In this document: positions 5,611-14,500 of the stretch, in pieces
How positions within the stretch are numbered: position 1 is the stretch's first letter
Layout of the letters: every line of letters starts with the position of its first letter
NCBI GenBank assembly: GCA_915066865.1
Contig: CAJZEE010000030.1
Location: 1 to 20,804, forward strand
Source of the DNA: an uncultured Veillonella sp.
Lineage (GTDB): Bacteria > Bacillota > Negativicutes > Veillonellales > Veillonellaceae
Direction: 5' to 3'
DNA: 20,804 nt
The notes under the pieces: generated by a model
Databases searched by the model: none
The model's input: the letters and a program-made list of their open reading frames with translations, nothing else
What the model was told of the DNA's origin: nothing
Made by a program: the position numbers and the translations under genes

Positions 5611-7026
5611 ATGAGAAAAGAACATGATTTCCTAGGTGAATTAGAAGTAGCGGATGAGTTATATTATGGTGTACAAACGATTCGTGCCTTAGAAAACTTC
5701 CATATTACAGGGAAACATTTAGACCAAGATTTTATTAAAGCTCTAGCGATGGTAAAAAAAGCATCTGCTTTAGCTAATATGAAAACAGGTCGTCTCAATG
5801 TATCTATCGGTAAAGCGATTGTTCAAGCAGCTGATGAAGTTATTGCAGGTGAATTTGCTGACCAATTTCCAGTTGATCCAATTCAAGGCGGTGCTGGCAC
5901 TTCTGTGAATATGAATATGAATGAAGTGTTGGCAAATCGTGCTTGTGAAATTTTAGGCCATCCAAAAGGTAGCTATGATATTGTAAGCCCTAACAATCAC
6001 TGTAACATGGCACAATCTACAAATGACGCCTTCCCAACAGCGATTAAAGTTTGTGCAATTTTGAAATCTAAACCGTTACTTGAAGCTTTGCAACGTCTTG
6101 TTGATGAGCTTGAGAAAAAAGCTGAAGAATATAGTGAAATTTTAAAAATGGGGCGTACTCATTTACAAGATGCGGTGCCTATTACATTGGGACAAGAGAT
6201 GGGCGCTTATGCATCTGGTATTCGTCGTGGTATTAAACGTATTAAATCTGCCGTTGAAGGTGCACATGTAATCAATATGGGTGCCACTGCAGTTGGTACA
6301 GGTCTTAATGCTGAACCTAATTATATTCATGATGTAGCTTATGAACTTAGTGAAGTAGTAGGCGAACCGTTCTACACCGCGGAGAACTTAATCGATGCCA
6401 CAAACAATACAGACGTATTTGCTGATATCTCTAGCGGTTTGAAGGTAACTGCACTTGTGTTGATTAAGATGGCAAATGATTTTCGCTTAATGGCATCTGG
6501 ACCTCGCTGTGGCATTGGTGAATTAAAATTGCCTGCCCGTCAACCAGGCTCCTCTATCATGCCAGGAAAAGTAAATCCTGTTATTGCTGAAGTATTGAAT
6601 CAAGTGTGTTACCAAGTTATCGGTAATGACCTTACTATTACATTAGCTGTAGAAAATGGTCAATTCGAGTTAAATGTTATGGAACCTGTATTGGCATACA
6701 ACTTGTTCAATAATCTTTGCTATCTCAAAAACGGTGTAAATACATTCGTTGATAAATTGCTTGTTGATCTTGAAGTAGACCGTGAACAATGCGAGTACTG
6801 GTTGAATCGTTCCGTTGGTATCGTAACAGCATTGTTGCCACATCTTGGCTATGAAACAGCTTCTGCATTGGCGAAAGAAGCGTATGAAACAGGTCGAGCT
6901 ATTCGCGATATCATCTTGGATCAAGGTTTATTGACTGAGGATGAAATTAATCATATTCTTTCTCCTAAAGAAATGACTCGCCCTGGTATCGCTGGTGCGA
7001 ATCTTTTAAAACAAAAAGGCAACTAA
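5611..7026 (+). CDS. aspA: Aspartate ammonia-lyase (aspartase)
   Basis: AspA catalyses reversible deamination of L-aspartate to fumarate and ammonia in the cytoplasm. In anaerobes the fumarate can serve as electron acceptor and be reduced to succinate. The product (471 residues) has the superfamily features: ADELYYGVQTIRALENF near the start, GGAGTSVNMNMNEVLANR, QSTNDAFPTA, KMGRTHLQDAVP, and the catalytic mobile-loop signature GSSIMPGKVNP (residues about 313-323). Close resemblance along the length to E. coli aspartase favours it over class II fumarase. I chose ATG 5611 because AAGAGG (5598-5603) lies seven bases before it; an in-frame GTG at 5593 has no such site. It is monocistronic, with its own promoter and terminator. 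Confidence 0.92.
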   Translation: MRKEHDFLGELEVADELYYGVQTIRALENFHITGKHLDQDFIKALAMVKKASALANMKTGRLNVSIGKAIVQAADEVIAGEFADQFPVDPIQGGAGTSVNMNMNEVLANRACEILGHPKGSYDIVSPNNHCNMAQSTNDAFPTAIKVCAILKSKPLLEALQRLVDELEKKAEEYSEILKMGRTHLQDAVPITLGQEMGAYASGIRRGIKRIKSAVEGAHVINMGATAVGTGLNAEPNYIHDVAYELSEVVGEPFYTAENLIDATNNTDVFADISSGLKVTALVLIKMANDFRLMASGPRCGIGELKLPARQPGSSIMPGKVNPVIAEVLNQVCYQVIGNDLTITLAVENGQFELNVMEPVLAYNLFNNLCYLKNGVNTFVDKLLVDLEVDREQCEYWLNRSVGIVTALLPHLGYETASALAKEAYETGRAIRDIILDQGLLTEDEINHILSPKEMTRPGIAGANLLKQKGN

Positions 7027-7067
7027 TTTATGGTTCTCTTTTGATACATGAATAAAGCATGAAAATG

Positions 7068-7103
7068 AAAGACTGTCAACCCTTTTGGTTGACAGTCTTT
7101 TTT
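7068..7103 (+). terminator. Intrinsic terminator of aspA
   Basis: GACTGTCAACC (7071-7081) pairs perfectly over 11 bp with GGTTGACAGTC (7087-7097), with a five-base loop. It is preceded by AAA and followed by six T (7098-7103). It separates aspA from rpoB, so rpoB needs its own promoter. Confidence 0.92.
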
Positions 7104-7126
7104 AATACTGATAAAATTATATATTG

Positions 7127-7251
7127 CAAAAGTAGCGTTTTCTGCTTTTGGATGTAAAAACTATAACACAAATAGTGATGAGGTTTTCTTCCAAGGTTGT
7201 GCTTGGTTAATGGGAAGCAAGGTTATTTTAAAAATGAAATGGACCTTGCTT
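7127..7251 (+). promoter_or_regulatory. Structured leader region of rpoBC
   Basis: Three stem-loops can be drawn in the 253 bases between the aspA terminator and rpoB. They are CAAAAGTAG 7127-7135 with CTGCTTTTG 7142-7150; CCAAG 7191-7195 with CTTGG 7202-7206; and a perfect 9-bp pair AAGCAAGGT 7215-7223 with ACCTTGCTT 7243-7251. ACCTTGG-type pairing means 7243-7248 could instead pair with CAAGGT at 7192-7197, so alternative folds exist. The rpoBC promoter must lie here, but no hexamer pair is convincing (TATAAC at 7162-7167 is a possible -10). Function unproven. Confidence 0.4.
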
Positions 7252-7356
7252 TATTTGACGTTGCCCGAGCAGGAAAACTGAGACCTGTAAGATGTCTTTT
7301 TCATGCCGTTATAGAAAATGGTAGACCAGTGTGTTTTGATAGGGGTGAAAGCAAAT

Positions 7357-10300
7357 ATGTTCAAACCTGAACAGGTAGGCAAACGAACTCGTTATACGTA
7401 CGCTAAAATTAACGAAGTTATCAAGATGCCGCATTTATTGGACATTCAACGTAAATCGTATGAGTGGTTCTTGGAGAGTGGTTTACAAAATATTTTCAAC
7501 GATATTTCTCCGATTAAAGACAATTCAGGTAATCTAGTACTTTCTTTTGAAGGTTTCAGCTTAGGTGAACCTAAGTATGATATTAATGAATGTAAAAACC
7601 GTGATGCTACTTACGCAGCACCACTTCGTGTAAATATTCGCTTGGTAAATAATGATCCAGAAAATATGGACATTAAAGAACAAGAAGTATTCATGGGCGA
7701 TTTCCCATTGATGACGGATACAGGTACTTTCATCATCAATGGTGCAGAACGTGTTATCGTATCCCAATTAGTACGTTCTCCAGGCGTTTACTACAATAAA
7801 GAAATCGATACAATGGGTAACCGTTTGTATGATTCCACAGTTATTCCTAACCGTGGTGCATGGATTGAACTTGAAACAGATGCTAGTGAAGTGGTAGCTG
7901 TTCGTATTGATCGTAACCGTAAATTACCAGCTACTGTATTGGTACGTGCATTAGGTTGGGATACTAATGAAAGCATTCTAGACCTCTTCTGGAATGGTAA
8001 AACTGATGAGGATGGTTTACCAGTATATGATGAACGCATCGTTCGTACATTAGAAAAAGATACAACTCAATCTGCTGATGAAGCATTGGTTGAAATCTAT
8101 AAAAAATTACGTCCAGGTGAGCCTCCTACTGTAGAGTCTGCTCGTAACTTGTTCGATAACTTGTTTTTCGATGCACGCCGTTATGACTTAGCGCGCGTTG
8201 GTCGTTACAAATTGAACAAAAAACTTGGCTGGCGCCAACGTATGTTGGGTCAAACATTGGCTCAACCAATTGTAGATCCAGAAACTGGCGAAATTATCCT
8301 TGATGCAGGCGTACAAGTTGGGGAAGAACAACTTGATATCGTTGCTAATAGCCATGTATTCGATGGTGAAGGTTTTGCTGAATTCTACATCGTAAATAAT
8401 GATGGTGTAGAGTCTAAAGTTATCTGTAATAACTGCAATTTACCATATGATCACCGTACAGTAACACGTGAAGACATGATCGCTAACATTTCTTACTTGC
8501 TCAACCTTATGGATGGTGCAGGTCATACAGATGATATCGACCACTTGGGTAACCGTCGCCTTCGTTGCGTAGGCGAATTGTTGCAAAACCAATTCCGTAT
8601 CGGTTTAACTCGTATGGAACGTGTTGTTCGTGAGCGCATGACCATTCAAGAAACTGAATCCATTACACCTCAAGCGTTGATCAATATTCGCCCTGTAGTG
8701 GCAGCTATCAAAGAATTCTTTGGTTCTTCTCAATTGTCTCAGTTCATGGACCAAACAAACCCATTGGCGGAATTGACTCACAAACGTCGTCTTTCTGCCC
8801 TTGGCCCTGGCGGTTTGTCTCGTGAGCGTGCAGGTTTCGAAGTTCGTGACGTGCATCACTCTCACTATGGCCGTATGTGTCCTATTGAAACTCCAGAAGG
8901 TCCAAATATTGGCTTGATTAACTCCTTGTCCAACTATGCAAAGGTAAACGAATTTGGCTTCATCGAAGCACCATACCGTAAAGTAGAAAAAGTGTATGGT
9001 AAAGGCAAGGATGCTGATAAAGTTGTTAAAGTGCGCGTATCTGATAGCGTAGTATACATGACCGCTGATGAAGAAGAAGGCATGACAATTGCCCAAGCGA
9101 ACTCTCCGCTTGATGCAGAGGGGTACTTCACAACTGAACATGTTGCTTGTCGTCGTGGTCATGATGTATTGGAAGTTACACCAGATAAGGTTGACTATAT
9201 GGACGTTAGTCCAAAAGAAGTTGTATCTATTGGTACAGCTATGATTCCATTCCTTGAAAATGACGATGCTAACCGTGCCTTGATGGGCGCGAACATGCAA
9301 CGTCAAGCGGTACCACTTTTGCGCGCTCAAGCACCACTTGTTGGTACAGGTATGGAATATACAGCAGCTACTGACTCTGGTGTTTGCGTATTGGCGCGTG
9401 AAGCGGGTAAAGTTGTACGTTGTTGGGGTAATGAAATCCACGTTCTTCGCGATAGCGATGGTCGTGTTGATACATACCATTTGAATAAATTCCTTCGTTC
9501 TAACCAATCCACATGCTTTAACCAAAAACCAATCGTCAATCGTGGGGACCATGTTGTAAAAGGCCAAGTATTGGCTGATGGTCCTGCTACAGATGGCGGC
9601 GAATTGGCATTAGGTTATAACGTTCTTGTAGCGTTCATGCCTTGGGAAGGTTATAACTACGAAGATGCTATCTTGCTTAGTGAAGAACTCTGCAAAGAAG
9701 ATATCTATACATCCATTCATATTGAAGAATACGAATGTGATGCTCGTGATACTAAATTAGGTGCTGAAGAAATTACTCGTGAGTTGCCTAATACAGGTGA
9801 CGACACACTTAAAAACTTAGACGAAGATGGTATTATCTGCATTGGTGCAGAAGTACATCCTGGCGATATCCTTGTAGGTAAAGCTACACCAAAAGGTGAA
9901 ACTGAGCTTACTCCAGAAGAACGTTTGTTGCGTGCTATTTTTGGTGACAAAGAACGTGAAGTTCGCGACACTTCCTTGCGCGTGCCTCATGGCGAATCTG
10001 GTAAAGTCGTAGATGTAAAAGTCTTCACCCGTGAAAATGGCGACGAATTACAACCAGGCGTAAATAAACTTGTTCGCGTATATATCGCTCAAAAACGTAA
10101 GATTCATGAAGGCGATAAAATGGCGGGCCGTCATGGTAACAAAGGTGTCGTTTCTCGCGTTATGAGAAAAGAAGATATGCCATTCCTTCCAGATGGTACT
10201 CCAGTACAAATCGTATTGAACCCATTGGGCGTACCTTCTCGTATGAACATCGGTCAGGTTCTTGAAACTCACTTGGGGTGGGCTGTTCAAGGCTTAGGTA

Positions 10301-11517
10301 TGAAAATCAAAGCTACAGACCTTCACATTCAAAACGTGTTGAAAGAAGCCCGTACTGATGCATCTTACTGGGAACAAATCGATGCAATCCGCGATCTTTA
10401 TGCTCAAATTGAGGTATTGGAAGCGAAAGTTGCGGAAGATGTTACGGTAAATCATTTCGAAGAAAATGAGCAAATCATTGCTTTGAAAACTAAAATTTTA
10501 AAACATGTAGAAGCAGCAGCGCAAAAGAAATTGGATGCTATGGGTGGCGAAGCTCGTTACCAAGAGCTTAAAGCTATTGAAGCTAAATACAATGCACTTC
10601 ATGTAGAATTCTTTGATTCTGAAGAAGAGGCTCCTGAAATGGATCCTGCGCTTGTAGAAGAATTAGAGGCAATTAGCAAAGTCAAGAATACTCTTAACAA
10701 CATTCACTCTGCTGAAGAAAAACGCGTTGAAATTCGCAAAGAGTTGGAAAGCCTTGGCTATGATTTTGACAAATATGGCATGCCAAAACCAGATGTAGCA
10801 GGTATTCATATTGCTACACCTGTATTTGATGGTGCTCACGAAAAGGACGTATTCGAAACATTGGCGATTGCAGGTCGTCCTGATGATGGTAAAACTGTTC
10901 TATATGATGGTCGTACTGGTGAACCGATGGATAACCGCGTTACTGTTGGTTACGTTTACATGCTTAAACTCCATCATTTGGTTGATGACAAAATCCATGC
11001 TCGTTCTACAGGTCCGTACTCCCTTGTTACACAACAACCTTTGGGCGGTAAAGCTCAGTTCGGTGGCCAACGTTTCGGGGAAATGGAAGTTTGGGCTCTA
11101 GAAGCATATGGCGCAGCCTATACCCTTCAAGAGCTATTAACTGTTAAGTCTGACGACGTTGTTGGTCGTGTGAAAGCATACGAAAAAATCGTTAAAGGCG
11201 AAAACATCCCTGAACCAGGTGTACCTGAGTCCTTCAAGGTATTGCTTAAAGAACTTCAAAGTATCGGTCTCGATGTAAAAATCTTGAACGAAGATCAAGA
11301 AGAAGTTGTTATGAAAGAACTTGAGGACGAAGATGAGGTGGTAGAAACTGGTATTGAAGAAGTTATGGAAGGCAGTGCTGTAGAAACTGATGAAGTAACT
11401 GTAGTAGAACCAGAAGTAGAGGAAGAGGAAGACTTACCAGCTGATAATGGCGGTGAAGATGATATCCTTAGCCAATTGGCGTACCCAATGGGCGACTCCT
11501 CTAACGATGAAGACTAA
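7357..11517 (+). CDS. rpoB: DNA-directed RNA polymerase subunit beta
   Basis: The beta subunit forms one pincer of RNA polymerase and half of the active site. I chose ATG 7357 (MFKPEQVGKRTRYTYAKI) because AGGGGTGA at 7341-7348 precedes it; the in-frame ATG at 7318 would add 13 atypical residues. The product is 1386 residues. The rifampicin region (from about residue 456, GSSQLSQFMDQTNPL then HKRRLSALGPGG) carries the usual sensitive-type residues (Q462, D465, H475, R478, S480). KMAGRHGNKG lies before the active-site region. Residues about 982-1148 form a charged, helix-rich insertion before GIHIATPVFDGA that is absent from B. subtilis. The C-terminus ends in a long acidic tail. rpoC follows after 29 bases. 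Confidence 0.97.
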   Translation: MFKPEQVGKRTRYTYAKINEVIKMPHLLDIQRKSYEWFLESGLQNIFNDISPIKDNSGNLVLSFEGFSLGEPKYDINECKNRDATYAAPLRVNIRLVNNDPENMDIKEQEVFMGDFPLMTDTGTFIINGAERVIVSQLVRSPGVYYNKEIDTMGNRLYDSTVIPNRGAWIELETDASEVVAVRIDRNRKLPATVLVRALGWDTNESILDLFWNGKTDEDGLPVYDERIVRTLEKDTTQSADEALVEIYKKLRPGEPPTVESARNLFDNLFFDARRYDLARVGRYKLNKKLGWRQRMLGQTLAQPIVDPETGEIILDAGVQVGEEQLDIVANSHVFDGEGFAEFYIVNNDGVESKVICNNCNLPYDHRTVTREDMIANISYLLNLMDGAGHTDDIDHLGNRRLRCVGELLQNQFRIGLTRMERVVRERMTIQETESITPQALINIRPVVAAIKEFFGSSQLSQFMDQTNPLAELTHKRRLSALGPGGLSRERAGFEVRDVHHSHYGRMCPIETPEGPNIGLINSLSNYAKVNEFGFIEAPYRKVEKVYGKGKDADKVVKVRVSDSVVYMTADEEEGMTIAQANSPLDAEGYFTTEHVACRRGHDVLEVTPDKVDYMDVSPKEVVSIGTAMIPFLENDDANRALMGANMQRQAVPLLRAQAPLVGTGMEYTAATDSGVCVLAREAGKVVRCWGNEIHVLRDSDGRVDTYHLNKFLRSNQSTCFNQKPIVNRGDHVVKGQVLADGPATDGGELALGYNVLVAFMPWEGYNYEDAILLSEELCKEDIYTSIHIEEYECDARDTKLGAEEITRELPNTGDDTLKNLDEDGIICIGAEVHPGDILVGKATPKGETELTPEERLLRAIFGDKEREVRDTSLRVPHGESGKVVDVKVFTRENGDELQPGVNKLVRVYIAQKRKIHEGDKMAGRHGNKGVVSRVMRKEDMPFLPDGTPVQIVLNPLGVPSRMNIGQVLETHLGWAVQGLGMKIKATDLHIQNVLKEARTDASYWEQIDAIRDLYAQIEVLEAKVAEDVTVNHFEENEQIIALKTKILKHVEAAAQKKLDAMGGEARYQELKAIEAKYNALHVEFFDSEEEAPEMDPALVEELEAISKVKNTLNNIHSAEEKRVEIRKELESLGYDFDKYGMPKPDVAGIHIATPVFDGAHEKDVFETLAIAGRPDDGKTVLYDGRTGEPMDNRVTVGYVYMLKLHHLVDDKIHARSTGPYSLVTQQPLGGKAQFGGQRFGEMEVWALEAYGAAYTLQELLTVKSDDVVGRVKAYEKIVKGENIPEPGVPESFKVLLKELQSIGLDVKILNEDQEEVVMKELEDEDEVVETGIEEVMEGSAVETDEVTVVEPEVEEEEDLPADNGGEDDILSQLAYPMGDSSNDED

Positions 11518-11546
11518 AACTATCTATAAGGAAGGGAGCGATAGTA

Positions 11547-14500
11547 GTGCTAGACGTAAATGAATTCGATTCCATGCGAATCGGTTTAGCCTCTCCAGAG
11601 CAGATTTTATCCTGGTCTCATGGGGAAGTTAAGAAACCTGAAACAATTAACTACCGTACGTTGAAGCCAGAACGTGATGGTCTATTCTGTGAACGCATTT
11701 TTGGACCAACAAAGGACTGGGAATGTCACTGCGGCAAATATAAACGCATCCGCCATAAGGGCGTAGTCTGCGACAAATGTGGTGTAGAGGTTACCCGTGC
11801 GAAAGTACGTCGTGAACGTATGGGCCATATTCAATTGGCTACTCCTGTATCTCACATTTGGTACTTCAAAGGAATCCCATCCCGTATGGGTCTTATCCTT
11901 GACATATCACCACGTTCTTTGGAACGCGTATTATACTTTGCTTCCTACATCGTAGTAGATCCAGCTGGTACACCATTGACAAAACGTCAATTGTTGTCCG
12001 AGCAAGAATACCGCGAATACGAAGCTCAATTTAATGAAGACGGTTATACTATCGGTGGTAAATCCGTCGTAATCGAAACAGTGGCTCAACGTAATGAACG
12101 TTTAGCTATTGTTCGTGAAGCACAACGCAAAGAGCGCTATAATGCGGCTCTTCGTGATGATGCAACAATACCAGAAGCTGATAAGGAATACGAAGAATTA
12201 ACTCGCGAAGAACGCTATGAGTTAGGTGCTGCTGAAGAGGTTCTCTTCGCATGTATCGACATGGGTGCTGAAGCGGTAAAAGCTCTCTTATCAGAACTTG
12301 ATCTTGAAGCATTGAATGCCGAATTGCGCGAAGAGTTGAACACTGCTAGTGGTCAACGTAAAATCCGTGCAGTTCGTCGTTTGGAAGTAGTAGAAGCATT
12401 CCGTCAATCTGGGAACCGTCCAGAATGGATGATTATGGACATCGTTCCTGTAATCCCACCTGAATTGCGTCCTATGGTCCAATTAGATGGTGGCCGCTTT
12501 GCTACATCTGACCTCAACGATTTATACCGTCGTGTTATCAACCGTAACAACCGTTTGAAACGTTTACTCGACTTGGGTGCTCCTGATATCATCGTGCGCA
12601 ACGAAAAACGCATGCTTCAAGAAGCGGTTGATGCATTGATTGATAATGGCCGTCGCGGTCGTCCTGTTACAGGTCCTGGTAACCGCCCATTGAAATCCTT
12701 GTCCGACATGCTTAAAGGTAAACAAGGTCGTTTCCGTCAAAACTTGCTCGGTAAACGTGTTGACTACTCCGGTCGTTCCGTAATCGTAGTAGGTCCTGAA
12801 CTTAAAATGCACCAATGTGGTTTGCCAAAAGAAATGGCATTAGAATTGTTCAAACCATTCGTTATGAAACGTTTGGTAGAACGCGGTCAAGCATCCAACA
12901 TCAAGGCTGCTAAACGCCAAGTTGAAAGAATTGGCCCTGGCGTGTGGGAATCCTTGGAAGAGGTAATTAAAGAACATCCAGTTCTCTTGAACCGTGCCCC
13001 TACATTGCATAGACTTGGTATCCAAGCCTTCGAACCAATCCTTTGGGAAGGTCGTGCTATCAAATTGCATCCATTAGTATGTACAGCCTTCAATGCCGAC
13101 TTTGACGGTGACCAAATGGCGTGTCACTTACCATTGTCCGTAGAAGCACAAGCGGAAGCTCGTACATTGATGCTTTCTAGTCATAATATTTTGTCTACTA
13201 AGGACGGCAAGCCAGTAGCAGTACCTTCTCAAGATATGATCTTAGGTACATACTACCTAACAGTTGTACGCGAAGATACTCGTGATAAAGCAAAAACATT
13301 TGCTACCTATGATGAAGTTATGCTTGCCTATGAGTCTCATATCATTGGTTTGCAAGATATTCTTTATATCCGTTTACCTGATCATGGCCGTGTAGAAACA
13401 ACAGCAGGTCGCTTGATCTTCAACAATGCTTTATTCCCAGAATTGTGGCAATACGAGAAACGTGAAGATGGCACTTACTCTTTAGGTAAGGTTATGGATA
13501 AGAAAACAGTTGGTAAATTGGTTGATCAATGTTTCCAATTGTTTGGTAATGAAAAAACAGCAGAATTATTGGACCGCATCAAGTCCTTGGGTTACTCCTT
13601 CGCTCGTCGCGCAGGTATGACTGTAGCCATTGCTGATATTAAAGTACCAGAAGTTAAAACTAGTTTGTTAGATACAGCGGAACAAGAGGTAGAAAAAGTA
13701 TCTCGTATGTACCGCCGTGGTCTTATTACAGAAGAAGAACGTTATCGTAAAACTATCCAATTATGGACAAAGGCAACAGAAGATGTTACCGATGCGATGA
13801 TGGATAATATGGCGTGCGATAAAGACGGCTTTAACCCTGTTTACATGATGGCTATCTCTGGTGCCCGCGGTAATAAACAACAAATTCGTCAGCTTGCTGG
13901 TATGCGTGGTTTGATGGCTGATCCATCTGGTCGAATCATTGACTTGCCAATTAAAGCAAACTTTAAAGAAGGCTTGACTGTATTGGATTACTTTACATCC
14001 TCTCATGGTGCTCGTAAAGGTTTGGCCGATACAGCGCTTCGTACAGCTGACTCTGGTTACTTGACACGTCGTCTTGTTGACGTATCTCAAGATGTAATCG
14101 TTCGTGAGGACGATTGTGACGTTGTAGGTATCGATCTCGTTCGTGAACGTGCTCGTTTGGCTACATCTCCACGTCAAGCATTAGAATTGCTTAAGGATAA
14201 ACTCATTGGTCGCGTTTTAGATAAAGATGTTGTGAATGCTGAAACAGGGGAACTTGTTGTACCAGCTGAAACTATCTTGGATGAACAATGTTTGGCAGAT
14301 ATTGCTGAAGCCGGTGTTACATCTATCGCATTGCGCGGTGCACATTTGGGCTCTGATAGCGATATTAATCATACTAACTTGGTTCAAAAAATTATTCTTG
14401 GTGAAAGCGACGATAGTATCCGTGCAACATTGAAAGAAACTATGGTTCAAAATATGTTGAACAAGGATACTGTACAAGCAATCGTTGACAGCGAAGGGGT

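Noticed and set aside
3676..7103. Mobile element carrying the glycosyltransferase and aspA
   Set aside because: No transposase, integrase, target-site duplication or terminal inverted repeats are visible at the borders; a simple rearrangement is enough to explain the order.
7318..7356. Upstream ATG start for rpoB adding 13 residues
   Set aside because: The added residues do not resemble any RpoB N-terminus, and a good AGGGGTGA site is placed for ATG 7357.
8722..8820. Rifampicin-resistance substitutions in rpoB
   Set aside because: All the commonly altered positions that I can align carry the usual sensitive-type residues.
8605..9567. Long open frame of 320 codons on the - strand inside rpoB
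   Set aside because: It is antisense to the rifampicin-region core of rpoB, has a cysteine-, threonine- and phenylalanine-rich composition unlike a real protein, and no recognisable domain. Strong codon bias in rpoB leaves the reverse frames open.
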